DNA of 64,000 nt from NCBI GenBank assembly GCA_023252195.1, contig JAHEXI010000005.1:263653-327652 (forward strand), in the 5' to 3' direction. The notes under the pieces were generated by a model. The model did not search any database and was not told the DNA's origin. It worked only from the letters and a program-made list of their open reading frames with translations. The translations under genes and the position numbers were made by a program. This stretch comes from Pseudonocardiales bacterium (lineage in GTDB: Bacteria; Actinomycetota; Actinomycetes; Mycobacteriales; Pseudonocardiaceae). Positions 26,153 to 35,085 of this stretch are shown one piece after another (position 1 is the first letter of the stretch; every line of letters starts with the position of its first letter).

Positions 26153-28501
26153 ATGAGTCGGCTGGGTACTGGGGAGTTGGTGAGGCGGGCTGGCGCGGTG
26201 CGTGATGCGGTGCACGGCGTCCGGGTGACCTACTCCCCTAAGGTATTCGTGCCGTTGACCATGCTGTGTCGGGATCGCTGCGGTTACTGCACCTTCGCGC
26301 ACGCTCCCCGGCAGCTGCCATCTCCTTACCTCGAGCTCGACGAAGTGCTGGCGATCGCCCGGCGGGGCGCGGAGCTGGGTTGTCATGAGGCGCTGTTCAC
26401 CCTTGGTGAGTGTCCCGAGCGGCGCTACCCGTCGGCCCGAAACTGGCTGGCCGAGCACGGGTACCGCTCCACGATCGACTACCTGGTTGCGGCGTGCCGA
26501 GCGGTGCTCGATCAGACCGGGCTGCTCCCGCACGCCAACGCCGGCGCCTTGCACCGTGACGAGCTGGCCGCGCTGCGGACGGTGACCGCCAGCCAGGGGA
26601 TGATGATCGAATCGTTGCGGCCGGATCTCGCCGCGCATCGGGGCGCCCCGGACAAGCACCCGGACCGGCGCTTAGCCACCCTGCAAGCCGCGGGTGAGCT
26701 GGCGATCCCGTTCACCACCGGGATCCTGGTCGGCATCGGGGAGACCGAGGCTGACCGGGTGGCGGCCCTGGAAGCGATCGCCCAGGCGCACCGGCGGTAC
26801 GGGCACGTCCAAGAAGTGATCGTGCAGAACTTCCGGCCCAAGCCGCGCACCGCGATGCGCCATGTAGCACCGTGCCCACCGCGGGAGCACCTACGGGCCA
26901 TCGCGCTGGCTCGGCTGCTGCTGCCGCCGCAGGTGCATGTGCAAGCCCCGCCCAATCTCATCGACGACCCGGCGAGTGTTCTTGCTGCCGGCGTCGACGA
27001 CTGGGGTGGGGTCTCCCCCATCACCGCGGATCACGTCAATCCCGAGCGGCCCTGGCCGGCACTGGACGAGCTGCGCAGTGCCACTGAGATGGCGGGCCAC
27101 ACGCTGGCTCCGCGCCTAGCCATCTACCCGGAGTTCGCCCTGCAGCCGGACCGATGGCTGCATGAGGCGGTCCGCTTCGGGGTGCTGGACCGTTCTGACG
27201 CCGAGGGTCTCGGTCGCGATGATCCGGGCGCAGTGTTCCCGGAATCTGCGTCCCGAGCTGCCGACGTGGGCGACGGCGCGGAGGTGACGGTGGCTGGGCG
27301 CCGCTCCACCGCCTGGTACTCCGGCGCCGACGTCGCGCCGTCGGTGTTGCTGCCGTCGCTGGGACGGGCGACCGGCGCCGTAGGTGCGGTGCTTGACGGG
27401 GTTCGAGCTGGCCAGCGTCCCGGCCTCGAGGAGCTGGTCACATTGTTCGGCGCCCGTGGCCCCGAGGTCGGTGCCGTTGCCAGGCTGGCCGACGAGCTGC
27501 GCGCGGCCGCCGTCGGCGACACCGTCACCTACGTTGTCAATCGCAACATCAACTACACCAACGTGTGCACGTTCCGATGCCGGTTCTGTGGTTTCTCCAA
27601 GGGCAAGCTGTCGTTGAACCTGCGCGGCGCGCCGTACCTGCTGACGCTGCCGGAGATCGTGGCACGGGTACTGGAGGCACAGCGCTGCGGCGCCACCGAG
27701 GTCTGCCTGCAGGGTGGCATCCATCCCAGCTTTGATGGTGACTACTACGTCACGGTCTGTCGGACGATCCACGAGGCGGCCCCCGGAATCCATATCCACG
27801 GCTTCACCGCGCTGGAGGTCACCGAAGGCGCCCGGCGGCTGAGCGAGCCGCTCGCTGCCTACCTGACCAGGTTGCGCGAGGCGGGCCTGCGCTCGCTGCC
27901 CGGGACCGCCGCGGAGATCCTCGACGATGAGGTCCGCGCGGTGTTGTGCCCTGACAAGATCACTACTGCGGAGTGGCTGGAGGCGCACCGGGTAGCGCAC
28001 TCAGTGGGGCTTCGTTCCAACGTCACGATGATGTTCGGGGCCATCGAACAACCGGTGCACTGGGCCCGTCACCTGCTGCGAGCTCGTGAACTGCAGGCGC
28101 AGACCGGCGGATTCACCGAGTTCGTCGGGCTGCCATTCGTGCACATGGCGACCCCGATGTACCTCAAGCGGGCGGCCCGGCGAGGACCGACGTGGCGAGA
28201 GGTTCTGCTGGTGCATGCGGTAGCCCGGATCGCCTTGCACGGCTTGATCGACCACGTGCAGGCATCCTGGGTCAAGCTCGGCGCCTCCGGCGCCCGCCAA
28301 TTGCTGCAGGCCGGCGTCGACGACCTGGGTGGCACGCTGATGGACGAGAACATCAGCCGTGCGGCCGGCGCCAGCCACGGGCAGGGCCTCGATGAGGCCG
28401 GATTCCGCGCGATCGTAGAACCGCTCGGTAGACCCCTGACCCAACGCACCACCCTCTACCAGTCGGTAGCGCTGTCAGGATCGCCATTCGGAGCCGAATA
28501 G
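26153..28501 (+). CDS. fbiC: 7,8-didemethyl-8-hydroxy-5-deazariboflavin (FO) synthase FbiC
   Basis: 782-residue fusion of two radical SAM enzymes (CofG then CofH) that makes FO, the core of cofactor F420, from a flavin precursor and tyrosine. The first 4Fe-4S motif is CRDRCGYC (Cys39, 43, 46); the second is CTFRCRFC (Cys472, 476, 479). ATG at 26153 follows GGGAGG; an in-frame GTG at 26141 is weaker. The C-terminal residues SPFGAE and the stop come from an intergenic repeat. The other F420 genes are not in the window. Confidence 0.95.
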   Translation: MSRLGTGELVRRAGAVRDAVHGVRVTYSPKVFVPLTMLCRDRCGYCTFAHAPRQLPSPYLELDEVLAIARRGAELGCHEALFTLGECPERRYPSARNWLAEHGYRSTIDYLVAACRAVLDQTGLLPHANAGALHRDELAALRTVTASQGMMIESLRPDLAAHRGAPDKHPDRRLATLQAAGELAIPFTTGILVGIGETEADRVAALEAIAQAHRRYGHVQEVIVQNFRPKPRTAMRHVAPCPPREHLRAIALARLLLPPQVHVQAPPNLIDDPASVLAAGVDDWGGVSPITADHVNPERPWPALDELRSATEMAGHTLAPRLAIYPEFALQPDRWLHEAVRFGVLDRSDAEGLGRDDPGAVFPESASRAADVGDGAEVTVAGRRSTAWYSGADVAPSVLLPSLGRATGAVGAVLDGVRAGQRPGLEELVTLFGARGPEVGAVARLADELRAAAVGDTVTYVVNRNINYTNVCTFRCRFCGFSKGKLSLNLRGAPYLLTLPEIVARVLEAQRCGATEVCLQGGIHPSFDGDYYVTVCRTIHEAAPGIHIHGFTALEVTEGARRLSEPLAAYLTRLREAGLRSLPGTAAEILDDEVRAVLCPDKITTAEWLEAHRVAHSVGLRSNVTMMFGAIEQPVHWARHLLRARELQAQTGGFTEFVGLPFVHMATPMYLKRAARRGPTWREVLLVHAVARIALHGLIDHVQASWVKLGASGARQLLQAGVDDLGGTLMDENISRAAGASHGQGLDEAGFRAIVEPLGRPLTQRTTLYQSVALSGSPFGAE

Positions 28502-28549
28502 CGGTCAGCCGGCTCCAAATCCCGCGATTCGGCTCCGAATGGCGATCCT
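28477..28549. repeat. Intergenic palindromic repeat, copy 3 of 3
   Basis: A perfect inverted repeat with 23-base arms (28477-28499 and 28527-28549) around a 27-base spacer. The arm begins AGGATCGCCATTCGGAGCCG. The spacer begins AGCGGTCAGCCGG, shared with copy 2. The left arm holds the last codons of fbiC and its TAG stop. The element separates convergent fbiC and the LuxR regulator and may terminate both. Confidence 0.88.
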
Positions 28550-28557
28550 GTGGGCGG

Positions 28558-31179
28558 TCACGTGACTAGCGCTTTGAGTTGGGAGAACAACTCGTCGCGG
28601 CTAGTTACGTCCAAGCGCTGACGCATCCGGGCCACGTGGTGCTCGACAGTCTTGGCCGAGATGAACAGTCGTTCCCCGATCTGGCGGTAGGTCAGTCCGG
28701 TCAGGACGAGTTCGGCGACTTCGCGCTCGCGGTCGCTCAGCGTGGCCGCGCCAGCCGGTGCGGCGGGCCGCCGGGGGACGGCTACGAGCTCGGGTGAATC
28801 GGCTGGCGCATCCTCTGGCGCCGGGCTGGTCGCGCCGGGACCGGTGGCCTGCAGCGCGCGAGCGCATCCCAGCAGCGCGACCATGACCTTGCGGTCGGTG
28901 GTGCGGATCGCGGCCTGCCCAACGAGCCGGGAGCCATCATTGGCCTGCCCGATCGTCTGCAATCCGCGCGCTGCGGCCTCCACCTCCGTGGGGTCGAACT
29001 GCCCGGCCAACACCTGCATCCAGGCACGTCCCGCGGCAGCGAGCACAGCGGCGTAGTGGTTGTTCTTCGCTGCCCGCGCCAAGGCCGCCCCGTGCGGTTC
29101 GGCCGAACTGGGCAACCCTCGCAGCATCGCGGCGTGCATGCCGTACCAGTGCAGCGGTGCCGACCACAGCGGCGGGTCACCGAGCCGCTCCAGCAGGGTC
29201 CAAGCCTGGGTTAGGTGCGGCGCCACCCGGTCGAAGTCTCGTAGCCTGGCCGCGGCCACGGCCAGCTCACCCAGTGGCAACAGGGCGAACAGGTCGGCCG
29301 GATGCCGCACGATCGCCTCTCGCGCCGCCGCCCATGCTATCTGCAAAGTGGGAATGTCGCTCTCGCGCCGGGCTAGACCGACCGCCAGCGCAGCGGCGAA
29401 CAACTCCTCCCGTGGCTCGAGGGTGCCTGAACCCGGGACGGTGCGGGCCAGCCATCGCCTGGCCAACGCGATGTCGCCACGGATCATCGCGGTCCACGCC
29501 AGCAGCAGCTGGTGACGGGCTCGCGCGAACAACCCGCCGGCGCCGCTGGACAGCGCCCGCTCCAGGACCGAGACGGCGACGTCGAGCTCGCCACAATGCA
29601 GCGCCACGATCGCCGCCAGCGCCGCCGGAGTGTCTGGAAGCAGCGCGGCGCGTCCGCCCGGTTCGAGCAACGCGGCGGCTCGGGTCAACGTGGACAGTGC
29701 CATCGTCGGGGCCGTCGTGGGGGCGGTGTCCGGTGAACCGAGTACCGACTCAAGCACGCCAGCCGCCATCAGCGACTCCGCCCCAGCTACCAGCGTCGGC
29801 GGCCGGTCACCGGAAGAAGCAGCCAGCACCTCTCGAGCCTCGGCCAACGACCCGGTACCCAGCAAGGCCAGCGCCGCCAATGGCGCCGCCGACCCCAACC
29901 GGGCGGGACCGACCCACCGGTAGACCTCGGCGCTGCGAGCGAGCAGACCGCGCTGCGCCAGGACAGCGGCCGCGACGTTGCCAGCCTTGCCGAGATCGGG
30001 ACACGCGGGATCGGACAATGCCTGATCGGCCAGCCGCAGCGCCATGTCCAGATCACCAGCCAGAGCCGATGACTCGGCCCGCCGGGGCGCCAACGAGGCG
30101 GGGTCGGCACCGGCGGCGACGGCCTTGGCGTAGAGCTGTGCAGCCTGCGCCGCAGCACCCGACCCGGACGGTTCGGACATGGCGGCGTCAGCGGCCGCTT
30201 CGAAAACCGCTGCGATGTCGCTCCCGCGGGCACCCGCGTCGACCAACTGGTGGGCCAGACCGAGCACCGGCCGGCCACGTTCGAGGTGCGCAGCGAGCGC
30301 TAGCCGCTGAACTACCCGCCTGGTGCCCGGGGCGGCGCTGGCCACTATCGCGCTCCGCACGAGCGGGATCAGTCGCCCGTCGCCGAGCAGCAGGCCGGCT
30401 GCCTGCGCCATCGACAACAGGTCGACCACGACCGCCGGATCCAATACCAGCACCTCGGCGAGGATCTCTGAGTCCGCGGCCGCGCCGAGTCCCACGGCTA
30501 GCAGTAATGCCCGGAGCTGGGGGCCCAGCCGGTCCAGGACGTGGCGGACGCGATCGGCGACGCCCGGCGGCAGATCTGGACGGTCGCCGTCGAGCCTGCC
30601 GCCGGGCGGTAGCGCGTCGACCGCCCAGTCGATCAGCATCGGAACACCACCGGTCTGCTCGCAGAGCAGGTCGATCACCGGCGCGGGCAATGCTCCGCCG
30701 AGCCGCGCCGCGCATCGGAACTGGATTCCGCGGCGATCCAGCCGGTCTAACAACACCGGCGGATGGTGACCACCCACAGCGTCTTCGAGTTCGCCGAGTT
30801 CCGGCTTCCTCGGCCAGGGTCGGTAGGCGACGATGAGCCGGACGTCGCTGGTCAGCGCCAGCCGGCGCAATCGGTCGAGGCCCTGGCCGTCCAGCTGATG
30901 GGCGTCATCGACCAGCACGGCCACGTCGGAGGACGGCGTGAGCTCGATGGGCACCGCGCCCGTCCCGACGACGCTGACCCCGGCCACCAGGTAAGCCTGA
31001 CGCAGCGCTGCCAGCAGCGCGCTCTTTCCATATCCTCCGGGAGCGCTGATGCATACCGCGAGCGGAGCCGACGGGTCGGCGCAGACCGCGTTGTACAACG
31101 TCTGTGCCGGCGCCAACCCCGCCAACGAGACGTCTACATCGTCGTGCCTCGGATGGTGGCGAGCCGTTGCCTGGTTCAT
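28558..31179 (-). CDS. Large STAND-ATPase LuxR regulator (LAL type, IniR-like)
   Basis: 873 residues. The N-terminal ATPase has Walker A APGGYGKS (46-53) and a Walker B-like VAVLVDDAH. A long helical repeat middle follows. The C-terminal LuxR HTH (about 812-870) reads LSDREREVAELVLTGLTYRQ and continues with IGERLFISAKTVEHHVARM. Such proteins switch on transcription after ligand and ATP binding. Its start overlaps the Hsp70 stop by 4 bp, so the two are made together. In M. tuberculosis the large regulator Rv0339c (IniR) sits beside iniBAC; the neighbouring dynamins here suggest the same relation. Confidence 0.85.
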   Translation of the reverse strand: MNQATARHHPRHDDVDVSLAGLAPAQTLYNAVCADPSAPLAVCISAPGGYGKSALLAALRQAYLVAGVSVVGTGAVPIELTPSSDVAVLVDDAHQLDGQGLDRLRRLALTSDVRLIVAYRPWPRKPELGELEDAVGGHHPPVLLDRLDRRGIQFRCAARLGGALPAPVIDLLCEQTGGVPMLIDWAVDALPPGGRLDGDRPDLPPGVADRVRHVLDRLGPQLRALLLAVGLGAAADSEILAEVLVLDPAVVVDLLSMAQAAGLLLGDGRLIPLVRSAIVASAAPGTRRVVQRLALAAHLERGRPVLGLAHQLVDAGARGSDIAAVFEAAADAAMSEPSGSGAAAQAAQLYAKAVAAGADPASLAPRRAESSALAGDLDMALRLADQALSDPACPDLGKAGNVAAAVLAQRGLLARSAEVYRWVGPARLGSAAPLAALALLGTGSLAEAREVLAASSGDRPPTLVAGAESLMAAGVLESVLGSPDTAPTTAPTMALSTLTRAAALLEPGGRAALLPDTPAALAAIVALHCGELDVAVSVLERALSSGAGGLFARARHQLLLAWTAMIRGDIALARRWLARTVPGSGTLEPREELFAAALAVGLARRESDIPTLQIAWAAAREAIVRHPADLFALLPLGELAVAAARLRDFDRVAPHLTQAWTLLERLGDPPLWSAPLHWYGMHAAMLRGLPSSAEPHGAALARAAKNNHYAAVLAAAGRAWMQVLAGQFDPTEVEAAARGLQTIGQANDGSRLVGQAAIRTTDRKVMVALLGCARALQATGPGATSPAPEDAPADSPELVAVPRRPAAPAGAATLSDREREVAELVLTGLTYRQIGERLFISAKTVEHHVARMRQRLDVTSRDELFSQLKALVT

Positions 31180-32957
31180 CTAGGCCGCCCATGGCTCGGG
31201 TGGGGTGTGGTGCTCGGAACGGCTGTGGTGGTCGGGACAACCGTCGTGGTCGGGGGCGGCGAGGATTCTTTCGGTGTTGTGGGAGGTGGCGGGGGCGTCG
31301 TCGTGGTGGGAGGGGGGCTGGACCAGGTGCTGGTCCAAGTGTACGTGGTGACCCAGCTCGGCGGCGCCGCGCTGGTGGCAACCGGTGCGGGCCCGCTGGC
31401 CGGTCTGTTCGGTGCGGCACGCGGTGCCGTACGGATCGGTCCCCCGCTGTTCGAGCTGTTGTCGCTGCCTATCCCGGCATCCGGTGCTGGGCTGGCGGCA
31501 CCGGGAGCCGGGGCGTCGGGTGCTGGGATACCGGGCGCCGCGGGGGTGCTGGACGTCGAGGTTCCGGCGTTCGCCGGGGGGATAGGACCGGTGCGGGAGG
31601 TCAGGAACGGAATTGACGCCACGCCCGCAACGGTGAACATCGCGAGGACTCCGGCGAGGACGACGTGTTTCAGCCGGCGGGACCTGGTTCTGTGCCACTG
31701 GAGCTCAGCGGGTTCGACATCCAACGGCAGGGCCGTCAGTGATGGTCGCTGGGGAACCTCCGCAGGGGTGGGCGCCGGAAGTTCGGATCCAGCGGCGAGT
31801 GCGGAGGTCTCGGTGACAGCGCCGCAGTCGACCGTCCGGTACCCGTGATCCTCCTCGACTGGCGCATCGGGAGCGGTAGTGGGGGTGGGTAGCGCGGCTA
31901 GGGCGGCGCCGAGGGCGATGGCGGCTTTGGGGTCGGTGTCGATGGCGACGGGGCGGCCGAGTTCGGCGGAGACGAGTTGGGCGACCAGTGGGACCCGGGA
32001 GGAGCCGCCGACGAGCAGGACGGTGTCGAGGTCGTCGGGCTCGACGTCGGCTGATCGCAGTGCCCGGCGGAGCGCCTCGACGGTCTGCTCGACCTGGGGG
32101 CGGATCATGTCTTCGAACTCGGCCCGGATGAGCCGGACCTGGGTTTGCACGCCGGGGGCGAGCACCGGGATGGTGACCTCGGTGTCAGACGACAGGGCTT
32201 CTTTGGCTTCGGTGCAGTCTCGGCGCAGCGCCGCGGTCGCGGCCAAGGTCGCGGGATCGTCGGGGTCGAGCTGGGTCAGCGCGGGTACCGCGGCGAGTAC
32301 GTGACGCATGATGGCGTCATCGAAATCCGCGCCGCCGAGCGCTTCGAGGCCTTGGGGTACTCCGAGTACCTGCAGTGTCGCGGGGCCGGTCTTGCGGACC
32401 ACGGCGGCGTCGAAGGTGCCTCCGCCGAGGTCATAGACGGCGATGGTGCTGCCCGGCTCGATGCGCGGGGCCAGCGCGTAGCTGGCCGCGGCGGCTTCGG
32501 GCTCGGTCCGGAAGGTGATCGACGTCAGTCCCGCCGCGCGCAACGCCGCGGTCATCGTCGAGATCTTATACGGTCCCCACCCGGCGGGATGGGTGACCAC
32601 GATGCCGGTGGCCGGGCCACCCTCCCGCGCCGCGACCCGCTCGATGACCCAGCCCAGCACCATCGCGGCGATCTCCGGTGCTGAATGCGGTCGGCCCCCG
32701 ATGACCATCGGCACCTCATCACCGATGCGTCGTTTGAACTCGCGCACCACCCGATCAGGATCGGTCACCGCGCGACGCTCGGCGGCTTCGCCCACCACGA
32801 CCTGCCCGTCAGGTGCCAGATACAGCACTGAACTCACCGCGGTCGACCGGGTACCCAACGCCACCACCTCAGGCACCCCAGAAAGGCCACCAGACTGCCG
32901 GCAGATCGCCGCAGCGGTGAAGGCCGTGCCCACATCGATCCCGAGCCAGTAGCTCAT
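31176..32957 (-). CDS. Membrane-anchored Hsp70-like protein
   Basis: 593 residues. Residues 1-356 form a Hsp70 ATPase domain: GIDVGTAFTAAAI, DLGGGTFD at 177-184, GGADFDD and GGSSRVP at 318-324. No peptide-binding domain follows. Instead there is a linker, one transmembrane helix at 430-453 (HVVLAGVLAMFTVAGVASIP), and an exported tail rich in Pro, Ser and Thr with two poly-Thr/Pro tracts. The ATPase would face the cytoplasm and the tail the cell wall. It is coupled to the LuxR regulator and divergent from two dynamins. Confidence 0.9.
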   Translation of the reverse strand: MSYWLGIDVGTAFTAAAICRQSGGLSGVPEVVALGTRSTAVSSVLYLAPDGQVVVGEAAERRAVTDPDRVVREFKRRIGDEVPMVIGGRPHSAPEIAAMVLGWVIERVAAREGGPATGIVVTHPAGWGPYKISTMTAALRAAGLTSITFRTEPEAAAASYALAPRIEPGSTIAVYDLGGGTFDAAVVRKTGPATLQVLGVPQGLEALGGADFDDAIMRHVLAAVPALTQLDPDDPATLAATAALRRDCTEAKEALSSDTEVTIPVLAPGVQTQVRLIRAEFEDMIRPQVEQTVEALRRALRSADVEPDDLDTVLLVGGSSRVPLVAQLVSAELGRPVAIDTDPKAAIALGAALAALPTPTTAPDAPVEEDHGYRTVDCGAVTETSALAAGSELPAPTPAEVPQRPSLTALPLDVEPAELQWHRTRSRRLKHVVLAGVLAMFTVAGVASIPFLTSRTGPIPPANAGTSTSSTPAAPGIPAPDAPAPGAASPAPDAGIGSDNSSNSGGPIRTAPRAAPNRPASGPAPVATSAAPPSWVTTYTWTSTWSSPPPTTTTPPPPPTTPKESSPPPTTTVVPTTTAVPSTTPHPSHGRPR

Positions 32958-33258
32958 CCTCGCGAGCTCCCTCCTTCTCGGGGATCCCTCATCGGGCGGA
33001 ACCGCAGCCTAGAGCGGAGCTGAAGCGGCGCCCGGCCAGGTATCGCCAACACGCGGCGCTACGTTAGCGGCACTGTGTGTCAGCGTCGGCGGCTCGGGTC
33101 ACGGCGGCGGCGCGGGGTCCGAGAGCGCCAAGGCCCATGTCGGGGTTGTCCCCATGCACTAACGCGGTGGCTCGCTACTCGGTGCGATCCGGGTCCACAG
33201 CCCCACGGATCCGCTGGAGTAGCCTCCACCGGGGCTATCGGCAGGAGAGGGCAACGCA
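32958..33258. other. Divergent intergenic region of the Hsp70/dynamin locus
   Basis: About 300 bp without a convincing gene. It must hold promoters for both the Hsp70-LuxR operon and the dynamin pair. A weak inverted repeat, CATGTCGGGG-ttgt-CCCCATG, lies near 33137-33157, and GCTACGTTAGCGGC occurs near 33058. No clear sigma consensus was recognised. Confidence 0.5.
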
Positions 33259-35085
33259 GTGAGCGCAGTAGGACCGCCGGGCTTGGACGTTGTTGACCGA
33301 TCGATCAGCTTGACCAAGGCTGGCGACCGTAGCGACCTACTGCAGCGGCTGGCGCACACCCGTCGGCGGCTGCTCGATCCCACCGTCCGGGTACTGGTGG
33401 TCGGTGAGTTCAAGCAGGGCAAGAGCCTGCTCATCAACGCACTGGTCGACGCTCCGGTCTGCCCGGTCGACGACGACATCGCTACCGCACTGCCCACCGA
33501 GATCTCCTACGCGAAGACCCCCATTGCGTCGCTGGTGCGCGGGATGGACGATGCCTCCGACCCGGAGACCACGCGAGTCGAGGTACCCATCGACGAGCTG
33601 GCGCGCCACGTGTCCGAGGCGGGCAATCCGGCTAACCGGCAGAATCTGTTGCGTGCCGAGGTCGGCATCCCGCGTCAGATCCTGGCCGACGGGTTGGTCC
33701 TGGTCGATACCACCGGCGTCGGCGGCCTCAGCTCGGTGCACACCGCCAGTACGTTGGCTGCGCTGCCCACCGCTGATGCTGTGCTGCTGGTCTCTGACGC
33801 GTCGCAGGAATACTCGGAACCGGAGATCGACTTTCTGCGGCAGGCGATGAAGCTGTGTCCCAATGTCGCCTGCGTGCTCTCCAAGATCGACCTTTACCCG
33901 CACTGGCGGCGCATCGCCGAGCTGGACCGCGTCCATCTTGCCGGCGCCAACGTCGAGGCCGATCTGCTGCCGGTGTCCTCGACGTTGCGCCTGCACGCGA
34001 AGCGCGCTGAGGACAACCAGCTCGATGATGAGTCCGGCTTCCCGCCCCTGGTGCGGTACCTGCGCAACGCCGTGTCGCAGGCCGACCGGCTGAGCCGTCG
34101 CAGCGTGGCGCACGACGTCTTCACCGTCACCGACCACCTCGCAGTGTCGCTGCGGGCGGAACTACAAGCGCAGTGCAACCCCGAAGGCGGCACGGTGCTG
34201 AGGGCCGAGCTGGAGGCCGCGGTGTCCCGTGCCGAGAACCTGCAGCGCCGCACGGCACGATGGCAGCAGACGCTCAGCGACGGGATGACCGACCTGACCG
34301 CCGACATCGAGTTCGACTTGCGCGACCGGATGCGGCAAGTCGTCCGCACTGGTGAGGCGGCGTTGGATGAAGCCGATCCGCACGCGATCTGGGAGCAGTT
34401 CACCGAGTGGCTCGGTCAGCAGCTCGCTGCGGCCACCTCGGACAACTTCGTATGGGCCAATCAGCGCGCCCAGTCGATCGCCCAGCAGGTGGCCGTGCAC
34501 TTCGCCGAAGATGGCGGCGAGCTGCTCCCTGAGCTGCGGCTGGGCGATACCCCCAGCACCCTCGACGCAGTGCCCGAACTCGCGGCGCCGCACGCCGACG
34601 ATCCCAAACTCGTCGGCAAGCTGCTCACCGGGCTGCGCGGATCCTACGGTGGCGCGGTGATGTTCGGGATGTTGACCATGCTGGTGGGAGCGACGTCGAT
34701 ATTCAACCCGGTCGCGCTCGTTGGTGGATTGGTGCTCGGCAGCAAGACGCTTCGGGATGACAAGCACAGCCGCCTCAAGCGGCACCAAGCCGAAGCTCAG
34801 ATGCTGCTCCGGCGCCAGATCGATGACGTCACCTTCCACGTGGGCAAGGAATGCCGGGACCGGTTGCGCCAGGTCCAGCGGCTGCTGCGGGACCACTTCA
34901 GCGAGGTGGCGACCGAGCTACAACGCTCGCTCACGGAGTCCATCCAGGCCGCTGAAAAGGCCGCTCACACCGAGGATTCCCAACGGCAGCAGCGGATCAA
35001 CTGGCTCAAGGCCGAGCTGGCGCAGATCGACGCGGTGCGCCAGGATGCTCGCGCCCTGCTGGCCGCCCCAGGCAAGCGTTCGTGA
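33259..35085 (+). CDS. Dynamin-like GTPase, IniA-like
   Basis: 608 residues. GTPase motifs: G1 GEFKQGKS (49-56), G3 DTTGVGG (from 150) and G4 SKID (208-211). Long helical regions follow. A hydrophobic pair of segments near 464-494 (AVMFGMLTMLVG and NPVALVGGLVLG) may insert in the membrane, as in bacterial dynamins. Known IniA deforms membranes and is induced by cell-wall drugs in mycobacteria. GTG start follows AGGAGAGGG. Its stop overlaps the second dynamin start. Confidence 0.85.
   Translation: MSAVGPPGLDVVDRSISLTKAGDRSDLLQRLAHTRRRLLDPTVRVLVVGEFKQGKSLLINALVDAPVCPVDDDIATALPTEISYAKTPIASLVRGMDDASDPETTRVEVPIDELARHVSEAGNPANRQNLLRAEVGIPRQILADGLVLVDTTGVGGLSSVHTASTLAALPTADAVLLVSDASQEYSEPEIDFLRQAMKLCPNVACVLSKIDLYPHWRRIAELDRVHLAGANVEADLLPVSSTLRLHAKRAEDNQLDDESGFPPLVRYLRNAVSQADRLSRRSVAHDVFTVTDHLAVSLRAELQAQCNPEGGTVLRAELEAAVSRAENLQRRTARWQQTLSDGMTDLTADIEFDLRDRMRQVVRTGEAALDEADPHAIWEQFTEWLGQQLAAATSDNFVWANQRAQSIAQQVAVHFAEDGGELLPELRLGDTPSTLDAVPELAAPHADDPKLVGKLLTGLRGSYGGAVMFGMLTMLVGATSIFNPVALVGGLVLGSKTLRDDKHSRLKRHQAEAQMLLRRQIDDVTFHVGKECRDRLRQVQRLLRDHFSEVATELQRSLTESIQAAEKAAHTEDSQRQQRINWLKAELAQIDAVRQDARALLAAPGKRS

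Noticed and set aside
29157..30836. Open frame of 559 codons opposite the LuxR regulator
   Set aside because: Its protein is almost all Arg, Pro and Ala with no motif; it mirrors the codon pattern of the real gene.
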